Origin: an uncultured Alistipes sp.
GTDB lineage: Bacteria; Bacteroidota; Bacteroidia; Bacteroidales; Rikenellaceae
Reading direction: 5' to 3'
NCBI GenBank assembly: GCA_900769745.1
Contig: CAAGHX010000247.1
Location: 1-10,649, forward strand
DNA length: 10,649 nucleotides
The notes below the pieces were generated by a model. That model did no database searches, was not told where the DNA came from, and saw only the letters and a program-made list of their open reading frames with translations. Of this stretch, positions 1-6,604 are shown in pieces; position 1 is the stretch's first letter; the number at the start of each line of letters is the position of its first letter. The translations under genes were made by a program, and so were the position numbers.

Positions 1-1
1 C

Positions 2-241
2 GCCCACCACTCCACTCTTGTCGTACCACTCTCGGCTATATATGCACCCGCTACGGGAGGTGAATTCGTCTGGAGGGTTACGCCCGAGAATAGGGTTGAG
101 ATGAGCAGCGTGACGCTTGGCGAGGTGTATGGTCGCGATATGGTGAGCATAACCTCGGGCCTCGCGGCTGGCGATGAGATAGTCACGGCAGGAGTATATA
201 AACTGCGCGAGGGGGATAGTGTTAAACCTATAAATCGCTAA
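2..241 (+). CDS. RND efflux periplasmic adaptor (membrane fusion protein), C-terminal fragment
   Basis: Only the last 79 residues are in the window; the frame is open from base 2 to the TAA at 239-241. The visible part starts with VVPLSAIYAP and includes GGEFVWRV, VTLGEVYGRDMVSITSGLAAGDEIVTAG in outline, and ends KLREGDSVKPINR. This is the pattern of the membrane-proximal beta-domain at the C-terminus of HlyD/AcrA-type adaptors: 'VP..A', then a repeated 'G..vV..GL..GD.VV..G...l..G..V'. In the family this domain sits on the periplasmic face of the permease and links it to the TolC-type channel. The stop is 3 bases before the permease start, so the two are almost certainly co-transcribed and perhaps translationally coupled. 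The lipoyl and hairpin domains, the signal peptide and the promoter lie outside the window. Identity rests on the C-terminal pattern plus the neighbours. Confidence 0.9.
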   Translation, partial: AHHSTLVVPLSAIYAPATGGEFVWRVTPENRVEMSSVTLGEVYGRDMVSITSGLAAGDEIVTAGVYKLREGDSVKPINR

Positions 242-244
242 GCT

Positions 245-3200
245 ATGTCGATAGTTCAATTCTCTATGCGCCACCGAAGCGTGGTGTGGTTTCTATTGGC
301 CTTGTGTATAGTGGGCGGAGTGTGGGCATTCCTGCAGATGGGCAAGAAGGAGGACTCGACCTTTGTGCTCAAGAGTGCAGTAGTGAGTTGCTCCTACCCT
401 GGCGCTACGCCATTCGAGGTAGAGCAGCTAATCTCTGAGCCGCTGGCCAGGGAGTTGCAGTCGATGCGCAGGGTGAAGAAGATAACATCGGAGTCATATT
501 ATGGCCTGTCGAAGATAACCATCGAGCTGGAGTCCTCTATTCGCTCGAAGCAGATTCCGCAGATGTGGGACGAGCTGCGCCGTAAGGTTCAGAACTTCTC
601 GTCGCAGCTACCATCGGGCGCTGGACCTATCGTGGTAAATGACGACTATAGCGACGTCTATGGCCTATACTTTGCCCTGTCAGCCGACAACGGCTTTTCG
701 TGGAGCGAGATTCGCGAGTGGGCGCAGCGCATCAAGACCGAGATTGTAACCCTGGCAGGAGTGCAGAAGGTGGCCGTATATGGCGAGCAACAACCTGTGG
801 TGAATGTCTATATCACAAAATCGATGCTCTCAAACTTCTCCATAACGCCTGATATGATTGTCTCGATGATATCGCAACAGAATGCAGTGGTCAACACGGG
901 AGCTCTGTCGGCTGGCGATATGACGCTGCGCGTGCTCGAGATGGGCGGTTATTCGTCGGTGGAGGATATTGCCAATCAGCTGCTTATTGCCCCCGATGGC
1001 AAGCAGTTTCGCTTGGGCGATATTGCTCGCATCGAGCTGGGTTATCAGACACCTCCGCAGCTTATAATGAATGTCGATGGCAAGCGAGCTGTCGGCATTG
1101 GCATCTCGACCGAGGAGAGTGCCGACGTGGTGAAGATTGGCAATCAGGTACGAGAGGAGCTGGAGCAACTGCAGTCGGTAATGCCACTCGGATTGGAGCT
1201 TGTGGAGCTATATCCCGAAGACAAGATTGCCCGCCAGGCCAACCTCTCGTTTATGCTCAATCTGCTGGAGTCGGTACTGATTGTAATAGCTGTGATTATG
1301 CTGGCTATGGGCCTGCGCAGCGGTGCACTGATTGGCCTCTCGCTCATCTTCACCATTGGCGGAACTATGGTAGTGATGTATGGCTTGGGTGAGGGCATAA
1401 ACCGCACCTCGCTTGCCGGCTTTATTATAGCGATGGGTATGCTTGTCGACAACGCTATTGTGGTGGTCGATAATGCTCTGAAATCTATGCGGCAGGGAGT
1501 GGCCGTAAATCGGGCGTTGATAGTTGGGGCTGATGCTCCCAGATGGGGTTTGTTTGGCGCAACGCTCATAGCCATATTTTCATTCCTGCCGCTCTATTTG
1601 GCCCCTTCGTCGGTGGCCGAGATTGTAAAGCCACTCTTTATCGTTATCGCCATATCGCTATTGCTCAGCTGGGTGCTTGCTATGAGCCAAGTGCCTATGT
1701 TTGGAGAGAAGATGCTACGCCTACCCAAGAGTTATGGCGGACAAGGTGGCCACGCGTGGTTCGACAAGATGCTGCGATGGTCGCTCAGCAACCGGCTCTC
1801 GGTTGTTCTGCTCTCGGTGTGGTTGTTTATCTTCTCGCTTGTGGTGATGAAGCTGATGCCGCAAAACTTCTTTCCGCAGCTCGACAAGCCCTATTTCAGA
1901 GCCGACGTCATACTCCCTGAGGGGTGCGACATAGCCTACACTCAGCAGAATCTTAAGCAGATGAGCGATTGGCTAATGCATCAAAAGGAGGTTGTGAGGG
2001 TATCATCGACCGCAGGGGCAACACCTATGCGATACTATCTGGCCAGCAGCAACTTCTCATCACGTCCCAACTACGGCAACCTGCTTGTGGAGGTCAAAAA
2101 ACGCCGTCACAGCAACGAGGTGCGTCGTCGCCTCGATAAGTTTGTGGCCGACTCATGCCCCGACGTGTGGTTGCGCTCGTCGCTCTTCAAACTCTCGCCC
2201 GTGCCCGATGCCACCATCGAGATTGGATTCATTGGGCCCAATGTTGACACGCTGCTAATGCTCACCCAACAGGTAGAACGCATTATGTGGAACAACCCCG
2301 ACGCAACCAATGTGCGCAACAGTTGGGGCAACCGCATACCTACGTGGCTACCCATATACTCTCAAATCAAGGGTCAGCGCATAGGCGTGAGCCGCAGTCG
2401 TATGGCCCAGTGGATAACGCTCGCAACCGAAGGTCTGCCGATGACACAATATAGGCGCGGAGATGAGTTTATACCGGTGCTGCTCAAGGATGATAATATC
2501 GACAACTACAATCTTTCGAGCCTTAGTTCCATACCAATCTTCTCGCAGTCGGGCAAGGTCTATCCTATCGAGCAAGCGAGTAGCCGCTTCGATTTCGACT
2601 TTCTGCCCTCGGTGGTGAAGCGTTACAACCGCCAACGAGTGATGAAGGCGCAGTGCGACCCCATAGATGGGGTCAATGCCCATCGCCTCTACAACGAGAT
2701 ATTGATGGCTGCGCAGGCACGGGTTCACCTGCCCGAGGGCTATACGATGAAGGTATTTGGCGAGCAGGAGTCGCAGCAGGAGTCAAACAGAGCTCTGGGC
2801 GAGAAGATGCCGCTGGCTATTGTGTTGATATTCGTGGTGCTGCTGATGCTCTTTGGCAACTATCGCGACTCGCTGATAATACTGCTTATGACCCCGATGA
2901 TATTTGTGGGCGTGGTGGCAGGTCTATTCGTTACGGGCAATAGCTTCGACTTCTTCTCGCTGCTGGGAATGATTGGACTTGTGGGAATGAATATCAAGAA
3001 TGCCGTAATCCTCGTAAGCTCTATTAACCAGCTGCGAGAGATGGGCGCCGACCCATACGAGGCGGTTGTTGAAGCCGCCCGCAGCCGACTTTTGCCAGTT
3101 TGTATGGCATCGGGAACAACCATTTTGGCTCTTATTCCACTATTGTTCGACTCGCTCTTTGCCGGCATGGCCTCGACAATTATGGGAGGTCTGCTGGTAG

Positions 3201-3271
3201 CGACACTCCTTACGATGTTGCTGCTGCCGGTGGTATATGCCATCTTTTACAATATTAAACCTCAGAAATAA
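245..3271 (+). CDS. RND-family efflux transporter permease (AcrB/HAE-like), inner membrane
   Basis: This 1008-residue protein has the usual length and duplicated layout of RND pumps. TM1 is at about 13-31, the first porter region at about 35-330, TM2-TM6 at about 332-482, TM7 at about 518-537, the second porter region at about 540-850 and TM8-TM12 at about 853-1002. Family marks include YPGATPFEVEQ near residue 50, GMLVDNAIVVVDNA in TM4, FFPQLDKPYF after TM7, and NIKNAVILV in TM10. In AcrB the proton relay uses two adjacent TM4 aspartates and a TM10 lysine. Here D402 and K918 are kept, but the second aspartate is N403. It should work as a proton-driven trimer exporting hydrophobic compounds, and drugs, detergents or bile salts are possible substrates. 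The substrate cannot be read from sequence. The start at 245 lies 3 bases after the adaptor stop and gives a normal TM1; no Shine-Dalgarno is visible. A metal-exporting (CzcA/CusA) role is less likely because the TM4 motif differs. Confidence 0.96.
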   Translation: MSIVQFSMRHRSVVWFLLALCIVGGVWAFLQMGKKEDSTFVLKSAVVSCSYPGATPFEVEQLISEPLARELQSMRRVKKITSESYYGLSKITIELESSIRSKQIPQMWDELRRKVQNFSSQLPSGAGPIVVNDDYSDVYGLYFALSADNGFSWSEIREWAQRIKTEIVTLAGVQKVAVYGEQQPVVNVYITKSMLSNFSITPDMIVSMISQQNAVVNTGALSAGDMTLRVLEMGGYSSVEDIANQLLIAPDGKQFRLGDIARIELGYQTPPQLIMNVDGKRAVGIGISTEESADVVKIGNQVREELEQLQSVMPLGLELVELYPEDKIARQANLSFMLNLLESVLIVIAVIMLAMGLRSGALIGLSLIFTIGGTMVVMYGLGEGINRTSLAGFIIAMGMLVDNAIVVVDNALKSMRQGVAVNRALIVGADAPRWGLFGATLIAIFSFLPLYLAPSSVAEIVKPLFIVIAISLLLSWVLAMSQVPMFGEKMLRLPKSYGGQGGHAWFDKMLRWSLSNRLSVVLLSVWLFIFSLVVMKLMPQNFFPQLDKPYFRADVILPEGCDIAYTQQNLKQMSDWLMHQKEVVRVSSTAGATPMRYYLASSNFSSRPNYGNLLVEVKKRRHSNEVRRRLDKFVADSCPDVWLRSSLFKLSPVPDATIEIGFIGPNVDTLLMLTQQVERIMWNNPDATNVRNSWGNRIPTWLPIYSQIKGQRIGVSRSRMAQWITLATEGLPMTQYRRGDEFIPVLLKDDNIDNYNLSSLSSIPIFSQSGKVYPIEQASSRFDFDFLPSVVKRYNRQRVMKAQCDPIDGVNAHRLYNEILMAAQARVHLPEGYTMKVFGEQESQQESNRALGEKMPLAIVLIFVVLLMLFGNYRDSLIILLMTPMIFVGVVAGLFVTGNSFDFFSLLGMIGLVGMNIKNAVILVSSINQLREMGADPYEAVVEAARSRLLPVCMASGTTILALIPLLFDSLFAGMASTIMGGLLVATLLTMLLLPVVYAIFYNIKPQK

Positions 3272-3279
3272 GATACTCT

Positions 3280-4536
3280 ATGAAGCGACTCATTCCACTC
3301 CTTCTGCTCCTGGTGGCAGCTACCCCAAAGGCCCGATGCCAGATATCTCTGCAGTCATATCGCGATAGCGTCTATATGGCGAGCATTGAGCTTCAAAATG
3401 CCGAGCAGACCATAATCAAAGCCGACGCCACCGAGCGACTGCGCAGAACAGCGATGCTCCCTTCGGTATCGGCCGACGGCTCGTTCTCGAAGAATTTTCG
3501 ACACTCGGGCGAGAATAAACTATGGGGATTCTCACTCACTCCACAGATTACACAGACAATCTATGGCAGTGGTGCGAGAGCTGCCCACCGCCAGGCTCGT
3601 AGCCTGCTCTGCTCGGCCATATTCGACAATCAGAATGTGATGATGGCGATGCGCTACACGGCCGATTATGCCTATTGGAATCTGTCGGCTATGCAGCTAT
3701 ATATGGCTGCGACGAATGAGTATGTGCGTATCATCAAGTCGCTCTATGATGTTGTGAAGGAGCGTTTTTCGGACGGATATGCCGCCAAGAGCGATATGTT
3801 GCAGGTCGAGGCTCGATTACTCGATGCCGAGTTTTCGCAGATTGCCGCACGCGACAACTATCAGCAGGCTATCAACCGCTTCAACAACCTGCGGGGAGTC
3901 TTCAAGTCCGACATGACAAGGGTGGAGCTTGCGGAGTCTATCGTCGACTCTATCTCGATGCCACAACGCATCTCGGTTGAGGCTATACGCGAACGACGCC
4001 CCGACATACTCTCGGCCAAGTCGCGAATGAGGGCTGCCGAATTTGGCATAAGCCGCACCCGAGCTACATATAACCCAAAGATTAATGCCGGAGTGAGTGG
4101 TTCGTGGCAGACATTCTCGCCCAACTCATCGGGACGTACATTCTTAGATGCTGCCATAAAGTTGGGTGTGAATATCCCTATCTTCCACTGGAACGAGCGA
4201 CGCTATGCGGTAAGTGGTGCCGAGAGCGATGCTGCTATTGCAGCCAACAATGTGACACAACTGGAGGAGGATGTGGTGATGGAGGAGGCCGATGCGTGGA
4301 GCTCGCTTATGAGTAGCTACTCACAGATGCAGTCGTCGCTTCACAATCTCTCCATTGCGGGCGAGAACCTATCAATCAGCACCTTCTCCTACAACGAGGG
4401 GCAGGCCACTGTGCTCGATGTGTTGCAGGCGCAGCTGAGCTGGATTCAAATCTACACCAACGCCATAACGGCTCGTTTCAACTATGCAGTGGCCGTTTCG
4501 GAGTATCAGTTGGTTTCAGGAGCCGAAATGGAGTGA
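3280..4536 (+). CDS. TolC-family outer-membrane efflux channel
   Basis: This 418-residue protein starts with a signal peptide (MKRLIPLLLLLVAATPKARC, cleavage probably near residue 20). Two TolC/OEP repeats follow, at about 25-215 and 225-418. Family features are LPSVSADGSFSKNF near residue 60 (first beta-strand region), ERRPDILSAKSRMRAAE near residue 240, YNPKINAGVSGSW near 265, IPIFHWNERR near 300 and, close to the end, YNEGQATVLDVLQAQ. Long alpha-helical stretches lie between them, as expected for the periplasmic tunnel. In the family it forms a trimeric beta-barrel and tunnel that docks onto the adaptor and permease. It begins 8 bases after the permease stop and completes an adaptor-permease-channel operon. 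The cysteine at residue 20 follows Ala-Arg, so it does not make a lipobox, although some relatives are lipoproteins. Confidence 0.93.
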   Translation: MKRLIPLLLLLVAATPKARCQISLQSYRDSVYMASIELQNAEQTIIKADATERLRRTAMLPSVSADGSFSKNFRHSGENKLWGFSLTPQITQTIYGSGARAAHRQARSLLCSAIFDNQNVMMAMRYTADYAYWNLSAMQLYMAATNEYVRIIKSLYDVVKERFSDGYAAKSDMLQVEARLLDAEFSQIAARDNYQQAINRFNNLRGVFKSDMTRVELAESIVDSISMPQRISVEAIRERRPDILSAKSRMRAAEFGISRTRATYNPKINAGVSGSWQTFSPNSSGRTFLDAAIKLGVNIPIFHWNERRYAVSGAESDAAIAANNVTQLEEDVVMEEADAWSSLMSSYSQMQSSLHNLSIAGENLSISTFSYNEGQATVLDVLQAQLSWIQIYTNAITARFNYAVAVSEYQLVSGAEME

Positions 4537-4552
4537 TGTTTTGCTGAGATAT

Positions 4553-4584
4553 TTTGCAAATTCGGGGGAGTATCGTTAACTTTG
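4553..4584 (+). promoter_or_regulatory. Bacteroidota-type promoter for the GH28-like gene
   Basis: TTTG at 4553-4556 is followed by exactly 20 bases and then TAACTTTG at 4577-4584. This matches the Bacteroidota primary sigma consensus of TTTG, 19-21 bases, TAnnTTTG. Transcription would start near 4590 and leave a leader of about 35 bases, rich in A, C and T, with no Shine-Dalgarno. It lies in the 87-base gap after the efflux operon, so the glycosidase gene is probably its own transcription unit. I see no convincing terminator for the efflux operon in this gap; only a weak TTTGC...GCAAA pairing around 4540-4560. Confidence 0.8.
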
Positions 4585-4623
4585 TAGTATAACGATTCAA
4601 CCACTAACTACAACTCACACTAT

Positions 4624-5979
4624 ATGAAGAAGACTTTACTCTCGATTTTGGCTTTGGTCTTTGCTATTGGTTCAGCACAGGCAGCCGACTATAACATCAC
4701 AAAATATGGCGCCGTGAGCGACACCACACGCCTCAGCACCAAGGCCGTACAGCGAGCTATCGATGCCTGCTCGGCAGCAGGTGGCGGCCGAGTGGTCGTA
4801 CCAACTGGAAGCTATAAGATTGGCTCTATCTTCTTGAAGAGCAACGTACACCTCTATCTCGAGCAGGGTGCAACACTCTACGGCAGCACCGATATCAACG
4901 ACTACACACCTGTGGGTACCGACTATGTATCGCTTCGTACCCAGCAGCAGACCGTTCAGCTTATCTTTGCCGACAAGGTGAGCAATGTATCTATCGACGG
5001 CTACGGCACAATCGACGGCCGAGGCAGCACATTCAAGAAACTCGCTACCACCGACGAGGGTATCACACGCCCCCACTTGCTGAGATTTATACAGAGTCAA
5101 GATATCACAATCCGCAATATCACGATGCGCAATTCGGGTTGCTGGATGCAGCACTTCTTGGCTTGCGACAGAGTGAAGATTGATGGTGTTACGATTTTCA
5201 ACCGTAACAACTACAACAACGACGCTCTCGATTTGGATGGATGTCACAATGTGGTTGTTACCAACCTTATCTCCGATTCGGACGACGATGGCATCACACT
5301 GAAGAGCACCTCGCCACGCCTGTGCGAGAACATCACCATCTCGAACTGTGTGGTATCGACCTTCTGCAACGCCATCAAGCTCGGCACCGAGACAAATGGC
5401 GGTTTCCGCAATATCAACATCTCGAATATCATCATCAAGCCAAGCAAGGACGACAGCAAAAAGTTCTTCGGACGCATTGGCGGTATCTCGGCTATCTCGC
5501 TCGAGATGGTTGATGGTGGTGTGCTGGAGAATGTGAATGTGAGCAACATAGTTGTCGAGGGTACCGCTTCGCCAATCTTTATCCGCTTGGGCAATCGTGC
5601 TCGAGGCTATAAGGAGGGTATGACAGTGGAGAATGTAGGCAAGATTAGCGGTGTAAGAATCAGCAACGTGCAGGTGCATAATGCCGACTCGTTTGGTTGC
5701 TCGATTACGGGCCTTCCAGGCTATCCAGTGGAGAACATCACGCTCGACAATATCACCATTCACCACAAGGGCGGTGTTACAGCCGAGGCGATGCCTACAA
5801 TCAGACAACGAGTGGCCGATGAGCGCGAAAAATCGTACCCCGAGGCTACTATGTGGGGCACATTCCCTGCCAAGGGATTCTTCGTGCGCCACGCACGCAA
5901 CGTGAAGTTCTCAAACATCGAAATCAGGACAGAAGAGCCCGATGTAAGAAACGAATTTGTACTGCTCGACGTTGAGTAG
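4624..5979 (+). CDS. Secreted GH28-like glycoside hydrolase (polygalacturonase superfamily beta-helix)
   Basis: The protein has 451 residues, with a signal peptide cleaved at about AQA|AD (residue 20). The N-terminal signature YNITKYGAVSD, the AIDACSAAGGGRVVVPTGSY block and IFLKSNVHLYLE are typical of GH28 proteins. A right-handed parallel beta-helix follows, seen as repeated coils such as DITIRNITM, NITISNCVV and NINISNIII. GH28 enzymes hydrolyse galacturonide bonds in pectin with inversion, using three aspartates. Here they correspond to D200 in NNDALDLDG and to two of D220-D222 in SDSDDDGIT. The GHG motif is replaced around C248-N249-A250, and the RxK motif around S292-L293-E294 (my alignment by eye). 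Cleavage of plain polygalacturonate is therefore uncertain; a rhamnogalacturonan or other uronide or glycan substrate is possible. It has its own promoter and no adjacent SusC/SusD genes, so it is not in an obvious polysaccharide utilization locus here. The protein is probably periplasmic or surface-exposed. Confidence 0.88.
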   Translation: MKKTLLSILALVFAIGSAQAADYNITKYGAVSDTTRLSTKAVQRAIDACSAAGGGRVVVPTGSYKIGSIFLKSNVHLYLEQGATLYGSTDINDYTPVGTDYVSLRTQQQTVQLIFADKVSNVSIDGYGTIDGRGSTFKKLATTDEGITRPHLLRFIQSQDITIRNITMRNSGCWMQHFLACDRVKIDGVTIFNRNNYNNDALDLDGCHNVVVTNLISDSDDDGITLKSTSPRLCENITISNCVVSTFCNAIKLGTETNGGFRNINISNIIIKPSKDDSKKFFGRIGGISAISLEMVDGGVLENVNVSNIVVEGTASPIFIRLGNRARGYKEGMTVENVGKISGVRISNVQVHNADSFGCSITGLPGYPVENITLDNITIHHKGGVTAEAMPTIRQRVADEREKSYPEATMWGTFPAKGFFVRHARNVKFSNIEIRTEEPDVRNEFVLLDVE

Positions 5980-6002
5980 CGAGCGTAGTAGTGATAAATA
6001 TT

Positions 6003-6032
6003 GAGACTGCTAACTTTGGTGTTGGCAGCCTC
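6003..6032. terminator. Hairpin between convergent genes, probable bidirectional terminator
   Basis: An inverted repeat pairs 6003-6014 (GAGACTGCTAAC) with 6021-6032 (GTTGGCAGCCTC) around a 6-base loop. The stem has 12 positions with one A-C mismatch and one T-G wobble. On the + strand it is followed by the T-rich TTGTTTGTGTT, and on the - strand by AT-rich sequence (AATATTTATC). It lies 23 bases after the GH28-like stop and 9 bases past the OsmC-family stop on the other strand, as expected for a terminator shared by two convergent genes. The U-tracts are imperfect, so strength is uncertain. Confidence 0.65.
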
Positions 6033-6041
6033 TTGTTTGTG

Positions 6042-6452
6042 TTATACGTTTACCGTCTCGGAGCTCACGATTGCTATCTCGTGCGATACGGGGGCTATCA
6101 TCTTTAGCATAGCCACCACGCCGCATCGGCCCTCCTGAGCCTCGTGAATTGCGCAGCTCACGCTATTTTGGTTCGAGAGGCTCTTACACTCGACGTTGTA
6201 GTGCACGGCAAAACTTCTATATCGACTCTCGGCCGCAAGGGTTGGCGTGTCGAGTGTTCCCTCGACTGTGATTTCAAATCTTTTTGGAGTGATTTCGTCC
6301 TTTCGCAAGATGCCCATAATGGTTAGGCCAGCGCACTCTGCCGCCGCATACAAGATTAGTGATTTTGGATTCAAATCATCGGTTTTCTGACCGCCGGTCA
6401 ATCGGAATTTGCCGTTTTTAAGTTCGACGCTAACTCTTTGTGTGTTACTCAT
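6042..6452 (-). CDS. OsmC/Ohr-family peroxide-reducing protein
   Basis: The protein has 136 residues, a normal OsmC length, with no signal peptide, so it should be cytoplasmic. OsmC/Ohr proteins are thiol peroxidases that reduce organic hydroperoxides with a pair of cysteines. C40 sits in LNPKSLILYAAAECAGL and C110 in EGRCGVVAMLKMIAPVSHEI, the two expected places; the second corresponds to the family's 'C.V...L' helix. Between them lie the beta-strands RFEITVEGTLD and FAVHYNVECK. Extra cysteines occur at 89 and 100. The frame stays open upstream to 6536, but I chose the ATG at 6450-6452. The added 28 residues look unlike the family, and the longer start would cover the candidate promoter. The gene converges with the GH28-like gene and diverges from the TPR gene. 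Some family members are only distantly related 'OsmC-like' proteins with untested substrates, so the exact substrate is inference. Confidence 0.88.
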   Translation of the reverse strand: MSNTQRVSVELKNGKFRLTGGQKTDDLNPKSLILYAAAECAGLTIMGILRKDEITPKRFEITVEGTLDTPTLAAESRYRSFAVHYNVECKSLSNQNSVSCAIHEAQEGRCGVVAMLKMIAPVSHEIAIVSSETVNV

Positions 6453-6482
6453 AAGATGTGATTTTTTTATAAAATAATGCGG

Positions 6483-6513
6483 CAAAGGTTGCCCGCGAGC
6501 AACTTCTGCCAAT
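6483..6513 (-). promoter_or_regulatory. Candidate promoter for the OsmC-family gene
   Basis: Read on the - strand, ATTG (6513-6510) is followed by 19 bases and then AACCTTTG (6490-6483). This is one base off the Bacteroidota consensus in each box (TTTG and TAnnTTTG). The predicted start of transcription near 6476 leaves a leader of about 24 bases before the ATG at 6452. It overlaps a near-perfect palindrome, which could make it a controlled promoter. Confidence 0.5.
6488..6503. repeat. 16-base near-palindrome inside the OsmC-gene promoter
   Basis: The sequence GTTGCCCGCGAGCAAC reads as GTTGC-C-CGCG-A-GCAAC. It is a palindrome with a single mismatched pair. It overlaps the end of the candidate -7 box and the spacer of the OsmC-gene promoter. 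That position suits a repressor binding site; the binding protein is unknown. Confidence 0.5.
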
Positions 6514-6522
6514 TTTGTGCAA

Positions 6523-6538
6523 TATTGTGACGACAATA
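6523..6538. repeat. 16-base inverted repeat between the divergent promoters
   Basis: TATTGT at 6523-6528 and ACAATA at 6533-6538 form perfect 6-base arms around GACG. An 8-base perfect palindrome, CAATATTG (6520-6527), overlaps its left arm. The repeat lies just upstream of both candidate -33 boxes, 12 bases from the TPR-gene box and 10 bases from the OsmC-gene box. A shared operator or activator site is possible. AT-rich palindromes of this size also arise by chance. Confidence 0.4.
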
Positions 6539-6549
6539 ATCGTTCCTTT

Positions 6550-6581
6550 ATTGACCGTTTGCATCAAAATAATTATCTTTG
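6550..6581 (+). promoter_or_regulatory. Bacteroidota-type promoter for the TPR/barrel gene pair
   Basis: TATCTTTG at 6574-6581 is an exact match to TAnnTTTG. Twenty bases upstream is ATTG at 6550-6553, one base off TTTG. An exact TTTG at 6558-6561 has only a 12-base spacer and is not the likely partner. Transcription would start near 6588, leaving a short leader of about 17 bases before the ATG at 6605, with no Shine-Dalgarno. Confidence 0.72.
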
Positions 6582-6604
6582 CTCCTTGTATAAAAGTGTA
6601 GATT

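Noticed and set aside
4539..4560. TTTGC...GCAAA as a terminator of the efflux operon.
   Set aside because: The stem is only 5 pairs with an 11-base loop and no T-run after it, and it overlaps the -33 box of the next gene's promoter.
4672..5892. A 406-codon open frame on the - strand, opposite most of the GH28-like gene.
   Set aside because: It is exactly antisense to a well-supported gene with a promoter and signal peptide. Its translation has no recognisable domain and shows runs such as repeated Val, and it has no promoter. It looks like a by-product of the codon use of the real gene.
6011..6018. TAACTTTG as a -7 promoter box.
   Set aside because: It lies inside the hairpin between two convergent genes with no + strand gene behind it, so it is best explained as part of the terminator stem and loop.
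6453..6536. An upstream extension of the OsmC-family gene by 28 codons.
   Set aside because: The added residues do not resemble the start of the family, the shorter protein already has a normal length, and the extension would cover the candidate promoter and its palindrome.
6558..6561. TTTG as the -33 box of the TPR-gene promoter.
   Set aside because: It is an exact match to the box, but the spacer to TATCTTTG is 12 bases. ATTG at 6550-6553 with a 20-base spacer fits better.
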